A DNA stretch of 64,000 bases from Saturnia japonica (taxonomy: Eukaryota > Arthropoda > Insecta > Lepidoptera > Saturniidae). The notes below the pieces were generated by a model. It saw nothing but the letters and a program-made list of their open reading frames with translations, made no database searches and was not told the origin of the DNA. The stretch is from NCBI GenBank assembly GCA_033032175.1, contig CM065316.1, forward strand, positions 8,898,115-8,962,114. Direction: 5' to 3'. Shown here in pieces: positions 48,660 through 59,594 of this stretch; the stretch's first letter is position 1, and each line of letters opens with the position of its first letter. The position numbers and the translations under genes are program-made.

Positions 48660-50689
48660 ATATTATCTCATTATAATTAAATTGTTCATACTCGATGGAT
48701 TGTTTTTATTGCTTTGCAAATCAATTGTATTATTTAACAATTAAGAATATATTTTTTATTCCCTTTAATATCATTTTTAATTAAAAAAATTTTTTTTTGT
48801 CGAATATGAATAAATTTGATCTCATAGCTTATCAAAACTACTACTAGATTGATGTTATCTATCATAGACTACATATTCGTACGTCTATTTGATAGTCTGT
48901 TTCTATACTTCACATAAACGACTAATCTACTACAATATGCATAATGACTACAAGCAAATTGTTGGGTTGTATGTATGTACAAGTATTTCTATTTTTAGTC
49001 TCGGTGTTGTTACTAAATGCTGGTTCATGTAATACTAAACGACAATGCTAGCGAAACTGCTTGATATATGTGGTATTAAAAACAATTAAAATGCATGTAT
49101 GTTTATTCACGCATGAGTTTCGGTGCCGCCGCCGCCATACCAGTTAGTTCTCCATGAAGTTTGTTCACGGATTGCAGTGATCAACTTGGATTGCAGTGTA
49201 TGGATATAAATCACGGGAAAAGTGATACAGTGAAGTGAAAAAATGTGACAGTGTTAATTTTAGTTTTGGAGTGCAGTGAACACGGCTGTTCTTTTAAAAT
49301 TTTGAGAGCGAATCTTCAACGATACTTAATGTGATAGTAGTGGCTGGCGGCGGCTCCATGTGTTTTACTTGCACCTTGTTAATAACGGCGTGGTCTGTTC
49401 ATAATATTGTTGTTTTTCGAAATTATATGTGACGTAGCTCCCTAGCATTAATCTATATTGCATATTTATTATTATTTGTATTTTCACAATGTTTCATCAT
49501 TTTCGACGACGAATATTCATTGTGTTGTTTTAAATGTACCTCTACTAGTAAAGTGAATTATATCGTTAAGTATCGTAGGCTCATTGTATTGCTAATTTTT
49601 AATTACAATTATACTTTGAGTTCTACACAACAATAAGTCTTGTCTGTGTTATTGAAACAAAGACGATTAGTTACATAACATTTCAACTTCATAGTGATGC
49701 AACAATGTTGATAAGTTCAGAACTGTTCTTCATCTTTTAAAATTAATAAACTGATATCTTACAAATATTACTAAGATAATATACGAGTTATATATACATA
49801 TAGGGGTGAATAATAGGTATGGTATTTAGATTTTTGGTGTCCCCAAAAAGATAGTAATCTATTTAATCTAGTATTCACTATTTTACTAGATTACATAATT
49901 TTTGTTCTTGTAATGATAAGAGCCCGAAAATATTTCTTTTTTGAGTGTTATATACTCCAGGGGAAAATATGTTGTCAGGGGAGTGACATTATTGACATAT
50001 AGTGATAAATTAAGACCGGGAATTATCAGGCCTGACATTGGCAAAATTGCCTACATAAACAGAAAGCCAAAATGAAATAAACAAAGTATCAGGTCATTAA
50101 CTATTAACTAAATTGACGACAATATTGAGTGATGTGGAGCAGAACCAAGAAACTTGTCAATTACTTTCATACACGAGCAACTTAGTTGAAGAACTATTTA
50201 TTGTATTGCTACGGACGACGTTTTTGTTGCAGCGGCGGTTTGTACAGCATTTATTATCAAGAGTCAAAACAAAAAAAGTAGACATCTTTGGATGCGAACG
50301 TTTTTAGTAAGACGGAAACCAATCTTGATTGTTTTGTAAATTACATGATACTTTATTTAGAAACTTTACTTGAATATGTCGAAATGAATTTGAATTACTT
50401 TTGAATAAAATTGGTCGCGCAAGCGAGACGTAGTTAAACCGCAGAATAAATAAGTGCAAGCGAATTTTCATACCCGGTGGATATTCGGCAATTCGTATCG
50501 GCGAAAGGCAATATGGAATATGTGAAGCAATTAGAACCAATATTGCCAAAATAAATGGCGCATTTTATTGAAATTAATGCAGATTGCTCCATACATGTTA
50601 CAGATTAATTGCCTTTAGGAAAGGTAACTTCGCTCGCGCGATACAAGTGATAATACACTTGCAATCACTAGCTACCCACAGACGTCACT
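48660..50689. other. Intron 2 DNA, includes a possible alternative first exon
   Basis: Mostly AT-rich and unassigned. The only stretch with leader-like character is 49120-49400 (see the separate entry). Confidence 0.4.
49120..49400 (+). promoter_or_regulatory. Possible alternative promoter / untranslated first exon
   Basis: A local GC rise (GTGCCGCCGCCGCCATACCA), then CAGTTAGTTCTCC, and a run of GATTGCAGTG, AGTGATACAGTGAAGTG and GAGTGCAGTG, resembling the spen leader at 14.7 kb in style. No clear donor follows, so this is only a candidate for a downstream transcription start of spen lacking RRM1. Confidence 0.3.
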
Positions 50690-51095
50690 ATTGCACTGCA
50701 CCCCACACTCATTGTTACCACACAGAGGTACATAGGTTCTGTAAGGGACCTTTATTTTTTTTTGGTTTAGACAAAAATTGACACGTCACTAAATACCTAC
50801 CACATAAACACATATTCCTTGCTTCCTACCAGGAGGCAGAAACATGTATACATGTATATGTGAGTATAGATCGAATTTCTACGGATAGGGAATTAGCCAG
50901 TTCGCGACTCAATTGAAACTACGGTACCAGCCCAAACCGAGGTTCGCTCACTTTGGCATCCTGGAGCATGTTGACAAGCTTTGGCGGCTGAGTGCCTTAA
51001 GCGCTCGCCCCCAAACTACGGTGAAGCTGTAAAAGCCGTCTGAGGCTCCAGGGCCCTTATGGATAACAGTATAGTCAGTTCTAAAAAAAAAAAGT
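50690..51095 (+). repeat. Unnamed dispersed repeat A, plus copy with A-run
   Basis: Shows CTGTAAGGGACCTTTATT, CTTCCTACCAGGAGGCAG, CAAACCGAGGTTCGCTCACT, CTTTGGCATCCTGGAGC, GGTGAAGCTGTAAAAGCCG and GATAACAGTATAGTCAGTTC, then about 11 A's. The ordered blocks are the complement of those at 18.9 and 20.1 kb. The A-run gives the orientation and suggests retroposition. Confidence 0.72.
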
Positions 51096-51265
51096 TAAAA
51101 AAGCAATACAAACATAAGTAAATAATAAATATAGGACAAATAAATAATACACATAATAACGTTTTTTAAATACTTTTTATTGACTAGAATACAGTTAGTC
51201 TTTATTAATTTCTGTTTGTTTTTAATAAGTTTATTCTGTAGTTTTATTATCTGTCTGATCGCCTT

Positions 51266-51559
51266 TTAGCACAACCAGAGCGTATTGTTTAGGGGAGGTG
51301 GGACTTGGTTTTCATTATCAGCTATGGTACCGAATAATTTGTAGTAGATTGTTGCTTCAAGAGATCTTTGTTTTTTATTTTTTTGTCTATATTTTTTAAG
51401 TCCTTTCTTGCCTTTTGCTTCTGCTAGTATTTTTGCTTTTCTTTCTTTTTTGATTCAGTATTTTAACCGGCACTTTTTTATTTCTTTGGTAGCGTATCTT
51501 TTCAGCTTGACGGTTTTATTCAAGTATTTCTTACAATGTTTGCTTTTTCCATTCGCCAT
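51266..51559 (-). pseudogene. Small Lys/Arg-rich protein ORF with one in-frame TGA
   Basis: Read from the ATG at 51559, the minus strand encodes MANGKSKHCKKYLNKTVKLK then RYATKEIKKCRLKY, an in-frame TGA (51457-51455), and in the same frame IKKERKAKILAEAKGKKGLK, KYRQKNKKQRSLEATIYYKL and a C-terminus ending NNTLWLC before TAA. That makes 97 codons with one stop after residue 34. It is strikingly basic in its N-terminal two thirds and less so at the C-terminus. I do not recognise the family; it could be a small nucleic-acid-binding protein of a transposon or a host retrocopy. A single C-to-T change (CGA to TGA) would explain the stop. The lack of introns and the position inside spen intron 2 favour an inserted sequence. 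Confidence 0.4.
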
Positions 51560-51599
51560 GATACTGCAATATAATCAATAGAAGCGAGTAAACTAACAA

Positions 51600-52715
51600 C
51601 TACACTGCGTTTTGTATTCCCCCTAAGTAAATTGTCAATCATTAATAGTAGGCATGTATTCTTATATAGATTGCAACGTCACAAAAAAGTTAATTTTCAG
51701 AGAGTTGGTCTTTTGATATATCTTTTTTCATTAAGATTAGGTATAGAGATACACTAGGTCTGGCACCTGGAAACGGTTGCGTTTACTTGTGCGCATCACC
51801 TCTCTACAGGTGAAAATTGCGGTTTTTAAATAATTTTAAGAAAAAAAACCATTTTATCATTTTTATGTCCTTTTTAGCACTCTAAATAAATGTACAATTG
51901 CTAGACACTTTTGCCGTTGCTAACACTGCGCTAGATGCAAGTGAAGCAATAAATTTTTTTTTTTTTAAACCATTTTAGTAGAGCTAAAATTTTTATATGA
52001 TATAGTTCTGTAATCGAACAATGGAATATTCGTTTGCCAGAAATTAATCCGGTTGTTTAACAAGGGCCATACCGATTTAAGTCTCTGAAAATATAGGTGA
52101 ATTTAGAAACTGTCACAACTGCTATATTTCTTTTGCGATTTCTTTACATTACACATTTTGTTGTAATGCTTACTTAAAATATCCACCCTCGTTATTCCCA
52201 GAAGCTTGTGGTTGGAATATGAACAATAATCAATATGATTTTAGTTGGTTCCTCGGAGATCATTTACCAACATTATTTGCTGATAGTTCAAGGTAGGGCT
52301 TTTTTAAAATATATTTTAGGATATATTTTAATATGTTATTTTTACATGTTTAAATAAGAAAGAATATCTATTCTATCTACATTTTTATGATACATTTAGT
52401 TAAGTAATGTTTTGCGCAATTAAGATTTTTATTAAATTACACTAAATAGACATAGGTGCTATTCACGGAACATAACGGTTTATAAAAATAAAATTATTAA
52501 ATAAACTTAGATTTTCGTAATGGATTGCAAAACTGAACATTTTTGTATGCCTTTGTCTTTTAGATAATATCGGTATGATTGGTAAACTGTGATATCGGTT
52601 AACATTTTAAATGATTTTAGTTGGGTATTATCAAAGCTTATACGGCTTTAATACCGTAGGGAAAGATTGAAGTGAGGTGAGATTTTTATTTGGTTGCTGT
52701 TTTTTATACATAATA
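51600..52715. other. Intron 2 DNA, one weak exon candidate
   Basis: At 52220-52291 (+) an ATG opens MNNNQYDFSWFLGDHLPTLF ADSS-Arg before a GTAGGG donor, preceded by a leader-like stretch. It could be a short first coding exon of an unrecognised gene or chance. Nothing else here resembles a gene. Confidence 0.3.
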
Positions 52716-52718
52716 TTA

Positions 52719-52747
52719 GCTGACTCACGTAACTTCATCTGCGTCAC

Positions 52748-52783
<36 letters not shown>

Positions 52784-53575
52784 TGTAGGCATCTATAATA
52801 CAATTCTAAAGGAGCTGAAACTCTCTTTGTTTTATCTACGAACCACTTGAGCATCATTCGCCATACCCGCCCCACATGGCAGCCCGTCTCTCAGATCATT
52901 CCCCTTAATAAAAATGCGCGCGGTACTTGACCAATATTTTGCTGCCGAGTTATTTTGAAACTGTGCTATCTCCTAAGATATTCATTGAAATCACTTGATG
53001 TAAAGGGCAATTTTGTTCAAAATTCAATACTTGTGATGAATAACGTATTTATTTTGATAAGGTTTAAAATACCATGTTTATAAAAAACACCTTCACAAAT
53101 AATGCATTACCTATTTTAGAACAAATTTTATTACCATAAAAAAAATCTAGTTCGGTGAAGCTGTAAAAGCCGCAGAGACTTCAGGGCATCCTAAGGCTAA
53201 CAGTATAGTCAGTTCTAAAATAAATACCATAAAAAAATGTTATACTGAGACAATCTTAAAAGATTGACATATGCTATCGCGGACTTTTTTTTATATATTT
53301 TTAAGAGATATAGTTCCGTTACACATGATTGTTGCGTAACTTAAACCATTTACGCAGCGCACGCAATGGAAGCTCAAAAGGAGTATATTTTCCCTGTTTT
53401 TGCAACATTTTTCATTGATGCTCCGCTCCTATTGGTCGTAGCGTGATGTTTAGCGTATAGCCTTTTTTAATAAATGGGCTATCCAACACTGAAATAATTT
53501 TTCCATTCGAGTTCCTGAGATTAGCGCGATTAACAAAACAAACAAACAAACTCTTCAGGTTTATAATATTAGTAT
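52719..53575 (-). mobile_element. Helitron-like non-autonomous element
   Basis: Begins AGCTGACTCACGTAACTTC with a long (GA)n tract (about 52752-52778) and ends at TTTATAATATTAGTATA. It contains TTCATTGAAATCACTTGATG (the empty site for the insertion in the 22.2 kb copy) and CATTGATGCTCCGCTCCTAT. A short piece of repeat A (53150-53215) lies inside it, so it too was invaded. Confidence 0.65.
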
Positions 53576-53850
53576 ACATACCACATGGACCAAGTCTCTT
53601 GCACACATCGTAGTTAATTATTTATCCGAAATTTCTTTGCTACTGCCGTGTTAATTAATTAGTGTGCAAATTTATACTACTGACAGATTGTTATATTATT
53701 AACAGAAGAAAACAGTCGCTCGAGGTTCACCGTTGGCAATGCTATGTGAAATAATTTTTCCATTCGAACCAATAGTTCCTGAGATTAGCGCGTTCAACAA
53801 AACAAATAAACAAACTCTTCAGGTTTATAATATTAGTATAGATACCACAT

Positions 53851-55001
53851 ATTATAAACATATTTGTATTATACAGAAGACTGAGGAGTATAATCTGCCT
53901 TTATGCTTAGCGTTCGTGGACTACGAAAAAGCCTTTGATTCGGTCGAAACCTGGGCAGTGTTGCAGTCTCTCCAGCGGTGCCGTATTGACTATCGATATA
54001 TCGAAGTATTGAAGTGCTTGTACAACAACGCCACCATGTCGGTCCGAGTACAGGAGCAGTGCACGAAAGCAATTCCTTTGAGAAGAGGTGTTAGACAGGG
54101 AGACCTAATATCTCCGAAACTGTTTACCGCCGCTCTAGAGGACGCCTTCAAGCTCCTGGAATGGCAAGGACTCGGCATCAATGTCAATGGCGAGTACATC
54201 ACTCACCTTCGATTTGCTGACGACATCGTGGTCATGGCAGAATCGCTGGAAGATCTTGGCACAATGCTCGATGGCCTCGACAAAGTTTCTCAACAGGTGG
54301 GCCTTAAAATGAACATGGACAAGACGAAAATCATGTCGAATGTCCATGTGGTGCCCACCCCAGTATCAGTTGGGAACTCTTGTCTAGAAGTTGTTGAAGA
54401 ATATGTCTACCTGGGACAAACAGTCCAGTTAGGTAGGTCCAACTTTGAAAAAGAGGTCAGTCGACGAATCCAACTCGGCTGGGCAGCGTTTGGGAAACTG
54501 CGCGACGTATTCTCGTCCAAAATACCTCAGTGCCTCAAGACGAAAGTCTTTGACCAGTGTGTGTTGCCAGTGATGACATACGGCACAGAGACGTGGTCGC
54601 TCACTGTGGGCCTCATAAGAAAGCTCAAGGTCGCTCAGCGAGCTATGGAGAGGGCTATGATTGGTGTTTCTCTACGAGATCGAATCAGAAATGAGGAGAT
54701 CCGTCGACAAACTAAGGTCACCGACATAGCCAAAAGGATTAGCAAGTTGAAGTGGCAGTGGGCGGGGCATATAGTTCGGAGAACTGACGGCAGTTGGGGC
54801 AGAAGGGTTCTCGAGTGGAGACCACGCACCGGAAAGCGCAGCGTAGGACGGCCCCCCACTAGATGGAAAGACGACATAATAAAGGTCGCTGGGAGCCGTT
54901 GGGTGCAGGCCGCACAAGATCGGTCGCTCTGGAGATCTATGGGGGAGGCCTATGTTCAGCAGTGGACGTCCTGCGGCTGAAATGATGATGATGATGATGA
55001 T
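53851..55001 (+). mobile_element. 5'-truncated RTE-type retrotransposon copy
   Basis: Flanked by a direct repeat GATACCACAT at 53841-53850 and 55002-55011; uninterrupted array units have this sequence once. The copy ends in (ATG)n (54982-55001), the usual RTE tail. Its GC content is clearly higher than that of the surrounding DNA. The 5' end is truncated within the RT domain, as expected for incomplete target-primed reverse transcription. Confidence 0.9.
53868..54980 (+). CDS. RTE-type reverse transcriptase, C-terminal part, open frame
   Basis: Non-LTR reverse transcriptase that copies element RNA into the target. The frame is open from inside the flanking repeat (53733) to the stop at 54978-54980, but the element-encoded part starts only after the target duplication, around QKTEEYNLPLCLAFVDYEKA. 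Visible motifs are LAFVDYEKAFDSV (finger/palm), IPLRRGVRQGDLISPKLF, the catalytic YITHLRFADDIVVMAES, GLKMNMDKTKIM and EEYVYLGQTV. The C-terminal region follows with QCVLPVMTYGTETWSL, KVAQRAMERAMIGVSLRDR, KWQWAGHIVRR and GRPPTRWKDD. The FADD aspartates are intact and there is no stop or frameshift, so it is a young insertion. It lacks the endonuclease and the first RT blocks and cannot move by itself. Confidence 0.9.
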   Translation: MIQKTEEYNLPLCLAFVDYEKAFDSVETWAVLQSLQRCRIDYRYIEVLKCLYNNATMSVRVQEQCTKAIPLRRGVRQGDLISPKLFTAALEDAFKLLEWQGLGINVNGEYITHLRFADDIVVMAESLEDLGTMLDGLDKVSQQVGLKMNMDKTKIMSNVHVVPTPVSVGNSCLEVVEEYVYLGQTVQLGRSNFEKEVSRRIQLGWAAFGKLRDVFSSKIPQCLKTKVFDQCVLPVMTYGTETWSLTVGLIRKLKVAQRAMERAMIGVSLRDRIRNEEIRRQTKVTDIAKRISKLKWQWAGHIVRRTDGSWGRRVLEWRPRTGKRSVGRPPTRWKDDIIKVAGSRWVQAAQDRSLWRSMGEAYVQQWTSCG

Positions 55002-55354
55002 GATACCACATGGATCAAGTCGCTTGCACACATCGTAATTAATTTATACAAAATTTCTTTGCTACTGCCGTGTTAATTAATTAGTGTGCAAATTTATTCT
55101 ACTGACAGATTGTTATATTATTGACTGAAGAAAACAGTCGCTCAAGGTTCACCGTTGCCAATGCATGTAAAATAATTTTTCCATTCGAACCAGTAGTTCC
55201 TGAGATTAGCGCGTTCAACAAAACAAATAAACAAACTCTTCAGGTTTATAATATTAGTATAGATACCACATGGACCAAGTCTCTTGTACACATCGTAGTT
55301 AATTTATCCGAAATTTCTTTGCTACTGCCGTGATAATTAATTCTGTGGTCATAG

Positions 55355-55589
55355 ATCAGACAATGATAAGTACATTTTTGCTCAGTATGACTTATTAATA
55401 TAGGTATAATCGCCAAAAAATGCTCTTTCATTTGGTCATGTCAGGATAACTACATGCAAAATATTATTACTGTTGTATTGAATACTAATCAGATTATGAT
55501 AACTTTTATATTTCAACTTTTGTTTTGGTCATATTGCGTTAAGTGATTTTATTTAGATCTGACCGATTTTATTGATCAGAATATGACAA
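55355..55589 (+). promoter_or_regulatory. Subterminal repeats near the left end of the 5.35 kb transposon
   Basis: The motif ATCAGANNATGAYAA occurs at 55355-55369 (within the TIR), 55488-55502 and 55575-55589, and in inverse form in the right TIR at 60666-60680 (with GTC instead of ATC). Such repeats are typical binding sites for a cognate transposase. Confidence 0.6.
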
Positions 55590-57505
55590 AAGCTCACTTA
55601 TGATCAAAAATTACTCGGTTAGCGGGAAACATGTCATAACGTGTCGTGTCATTATTGTTTCACATACTGCACATTTCGTAGTTCATTGTTAGTTTTCGTT
55701 ATTTCGCCGGTAAAGGAACATTAATATAGGTTATAATTACTGTTTAAATGATGAGTGCTCGTTGTAAGCTGTTGGAGTTAGCTATGAGGCAAGAAGATTC
55801 AGAGGTATGTTTATCATTATTTTTATTGTTATTTTATTCAAAGCGCGTCAAAGTGTTCATTGCGAGAGTACGAGTAAGTATGAGTTTTAGTGAGCAATAT
55901 TGTAATAATTTATATGAGTGCTTGTGCCTAGTATATTTTATATTAAACGAACTCTGAACAAAACATAATGACCGTTAACTTACGTAGGTAATCATTCATA
56001 AGATAAAATACTGGCACCTAGGTCTAACGTTGTTTTTTTTTTTCATTTTAGGATTTAGCTGTGAAACAATGTATGAGAGAACGTACTCCATTAGCTCAGA
56101 AGGATATCTTGCAATCTCTGACAAGCCCGTCAGGTTATCTAGTAGCTCAGCAAAATATTTTGCAATCTCTGCCCGACCCGTCAGGTAATCGAGCTTATAG
56201 TTCTGATGACGATGTGCAGGATTGTAATTGGTTCCCTGCTGGTATACACGTTGAACACGTGTCATCATCGTCATTTAGTAAGACATCTACCCCTAAAAGT
56301 ATTGGAAGCATTGCTGTCCCAACATTGGTTTCTCAAATACAGGATGACGTTAGAAGAAAAAGGAAGCGTTGTGTCGGTATGATACAAAGAAAACTCCGTA
56401 AAGAAAGAACAGAAAAAATTACAAAGTGGGAAGAATACATAAATCAAGCTAGGAAAAAAATATTGGGTAAATCTGTAGGTGTACTAAAAGAATGCAGATT
56501 AAAATGTAAAACTAAATTTACGAATGCACAATTACAAAGAGTTTTTGCGGATTATCGCGCTATGGAAATTAGGGATATGCAACGTTTACATTTGAGTAAC
56601 AATATACTATTAACACCGCCAATTAGAGTTAAACAGGTTGAATACAAAAATAAAAGAGAAGTTTCTGTAGAATACTTTATTGAAAATGAAGGTAATTTTG
56701 TAAAAGTTTGTCAAAACTGTTTTCTTAACGTGTATGGTGAGAATCGTGGTTTTGTGAATGGCATAATAATTGACAAGAAGAAAAAGTCAGCTACAGGTAT
56801 CATTGGACGGGATGAAAGAGGCAGACATGAACCAAAAATTAAACATTCAAATGAAGCAATTGATTATGTGCGTAATCATATTTATAATTTCCCTGCATAT
56901 GAAAGCCACTATTCAAGACGACACACTATGAAAAGATACCTAGAGACTGGGTTGAATTTACAAAAAATGTATAACTTATACCTAGACTAACATACCATCG
57001 ACAACATAACTACAAAAATAGTCAGCCTTTCTACATATAGTAATATTTTTAAGACATTCAATTTAAAATTTAAAAAGCCACAACGATACTTGCCATATTT
57101 ATGATACATTTGTAGCAAAAATAAAAATTACAATAAATGACACTGAGAAAACGAGACTACATGACGAACATGTCTCCTCTCATCAGGATAAAGCAAATTT
57201 CCATTACGAATGTAAATCTTTCGATAAACCACGTGCCAAGTCATCAGGAAATACTATCGTTGTCGCTGTGTGTGATTTACAGCAGTGTCTCGCTACACCA
57301 TACTTAAATAATAGTGTAGCATTTTACAAAAGGAAGCTATGGACTTTTAATTTCACAGTCAGAAATTGTAACACTGGGAAAACTACTTGTTTCATGTGGC
57401 ATGAAGCTATCGCGCAACGTGGTGCTGACGAAATAGCACATTGCCTAAAAATGTTCATAATGAGCTTGCCCGAAGAAACAGAACACGTTATTATTTATTC
57501 AGATA

Positions 57506-58808
57506 CAAGGTGTCCAGAAAGGGTATCGGGTATTTGTAAGTTCAATGAAACAAAAATTATTTGTATGCAATAAAAAAGTTTATTGTTTATTATTAGCATA
57601 TGAATTGGAGAATTATTTGGAAAAGATGATGTTATCCAAATGATGACCGTTACGTTGCTGGCACTCTTCTAAACGGAAACGAAGATTGGCGATAACACGT
57701 TGACACATAGCTATCGATATTGCTGCCATTTCTGACCTGATGTTTTGCTTTAACTGGGTTAGATTCGTCGGATTGTTTTGATAAACCTTACTTTTAAGGT
57801 ATCCCCATGCAAAATAGTCAAGCGGGCTAAGGTCGGGGCTTCTGGGAGGCCAGTTAAAGTTACCCCTTCGCGAAATGACTTTATTAGGGAATAATTCGTT
57901 AACAACTTCCATTGAGTCATTTGAGGTATGGCAAGTGGCCCCATCTTGCTGGAACCACGTTCTTGAGTTGAAACCTGCAAACTCCTGCAACTCTGGGACC
58001 AAAAAATTTCGCAACATATCGCAATAACGGTCACTATTCACATGAATTGCTCGGCCTCGTTGATCTTCATGAAAATAAGGACCAGTTATGCCTTTAGCAG
58101 ACATAGCGGCCCAAACAACGACCTTTGGGCTATGCAGGGGTCGTTCATGCTTTCGTCTCGGATTCTCCACTGCCCAGTACCGACAATTCTGCTTATTAAC
58201 ATGACCATTCAGGTGAAAATTTGCTTCGTCACTAAACAGTATGTTGTTAAAGTTGTTAAATCGCTGCAGCATTTCGTTCGCAAAATTCAGTCGATTAGCA
58301 TAGTCCGTATCCTTCAATTCTTGAACCAATTGAATTTTATAGGCTTTTAGATGTAAGTCTTTCTTTAAAATCGAATGTAAAGACGATTTTTTGATGTTCA
58401 ACGCTTATCTTCGCTTTCGGATGGATAAAGACGGATTTTGACGAACCGACGCCTCAACTTCTTCAATTGTTTCTTCATCGCGAACTGAACGAGGACGACC
58501 AGAGTTTTGAATTTTAACTGTCGCACCTGTATTCTCGAACATCCTGATCCATTTCCTAATGCTATCGTCACTTGGCGCGTGGCGTGTACGATATTCCACA
58601 CGATAGAGACGTTGAGCAGTCACTATTGAATCACCATTACGATAATACGCTCGTACGCAAAATGCGCGATGCGTCCCCGAGTACTGTTCCATCGTGACTA
58701 AAACTCCACAAAATGGCGGACGCCACGGACCCCTGCCCGCACCCTTTAGACGTCCCGTTTCGAATATGGCGCGAAAACAAATACCCGATACCCTTTCTGG
58801 ACACCTTG
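57506..58808 (-). mobile_element. DD41D (Visitor-type) mariner element with perfect 31 bp TIRs
   Basis: Starts CAAGGTGTCCAGAAAGGGTA and its right end is the exact inverted copy for 31 bases (57506-57536 and 58778-58808). TA flanks both sides (57504-57505, 58809-58810). Removing the element and one TA joins the host frame as SDT-CPGQ, which confirms the boundaries. Confidence 0.95.
57613..58692 (-). pseudogene. DD41D mariner transposase with a single nonsense codon
   Basis: Tc1/mariner-superfamily transposase reading from the ATG at 58692 (MEQYSGTHRAFCVRAYYRNG) to the stop at 57615-57613. The N-terminus has a helix-turn-helix with DDSIRKWIRMFENTG and GRPRSVRDEETIEEVEASVR. One TAA (58407-58405), after LSIRKRR, interrupts the frame, which goes straight on as ALNIKKSSLHSILKKDLHLK, so only one codon is broken. 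Catalytic aspartates lie in NNILFSDEANFHLNGH, RTWFQQDGATCHTS and SPDLSPLDYFAWGY. Exactly 41 residues separate the last two, the hallmark of the DD41D group. The C-terminus FRLEECQQRNGHHLDNIIF is complete. Total length is 359 codons including the stop. Perfect TIRs and a single nonsense change mark a recent insertion. Confidence 0.92.
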
Positions 58809-59594
58809 TACATGTCCCGGGCAAACCCGCAACAACACATTACCTGTTGTATAAACTACTACTTCTCAGAAAGTTGGTTCAAGACTATAGATCATAAATT
58901 TCTAGTTCCTGGTCACACACATTTAGAGTGTGATGCTGACCATGCCTCAATCGGGCGAGCCAAGAAGAAATATAATGGAAGAATTTCAATTCCAAATAAC
59001 TGGTACATGCTTGTATGAATGGTCAGCAGTAAGTTAACTGTGATATAATTGTCACAAGACGACATTTTTGCATTTTCGAGCATTCTAAATCAGTCGCTTA
59101 TAAAGAATACCAAGGATTCTATAACGAACCTTTTCTGTGGCGTAATATATTATGGATACGCGTCGAGAAAGAACATCCTTGTTTATTTTCTTTTAAGTAT
59201 TCACTGCGAGTGGAAGACGAGTTTAAAATATGTGACATGAAGAGGAAAGCCAGAGTCAGTCGAAATAATCAGCCAATAATGGATGTTTGTAAGGTTTACA
59301 ATCAGCCATTATTAATAAGTAAAGAAACACATAAGGATATTTTATCTTTATTACAGTACATTGATCCAGTGTACCATGATTTCTATAAGAATTTTAATAA
59401 AGTCTGACAACGACGTAGTAGACACATCACATATTAGTTATTATAATTCTGATTCTGAATAGAAATTATTCTATTATTAAATCTATTATCTTATTTTTTT
59501 AATGCTGCTTCGAGCGCAATGTTTTATGCCAAATATTCTGCATTGTCATTTTAAATTTAAATAAAGTATTTTTCTCATATTTGTCTTTCATTTA

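Larger units (their letters stand above)
55748..59407 (+). pseudogene. Putative transposase gene of the DUF7869-like family, spliced, interrupted by a mariner
   Basis: Exon 1 (55748-55804) encodes MMSARCKLLELAMRQEDSE; a GTATGT donor and a T-rich acceptor (TTTCATTTTAG) join it in frame at 56052. The next 312 codons contain a duplicated DILQSLTSPSG / NILQSLPDPSG pair, an RRKRKR nuclear-type signal, VCQNCFLNVYG, and YNFPAYESHYSRRH...LNLQKMYNLYLD before a stop at 56988. The homology then continues through a frameshift at about 57085: DTCHIYDTFVAKIKI, IVVAVCDLQQCLATPYLNNS, CFMWHEAIAQRGADEIAHCL, HVIIYSDT. A mariner (57506-58808) splits it; beyond it come CPGQTRNNTLPV, IDHKFLVPGHTHLECDADHA, ILWIRVEKEHPCLFSFKYSL and a C-terminus ending DPVYHDFYKNFNKV at 59406. 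I know this as a multicopy insect family without assigned function. The order CDLQQ, YSDT, HLECDADH would fit an RNase H-like acidic triad (inference). Stops and frameshifts make this copy dead. Confidence 0.7.

Noticed and set aside
53733..53850. N-terminal 40 residues of the open frame leading into the RTE reverse transcriptase
   Set aside because: These lie in the tandem-array sequence outside the RTE copy, before the target duplication, and are not part of the retroelement protein.
58042..58350. Plus-strand frames inside the DD41D mariner
   Set aside because: They are antisense shadows of its transposase.
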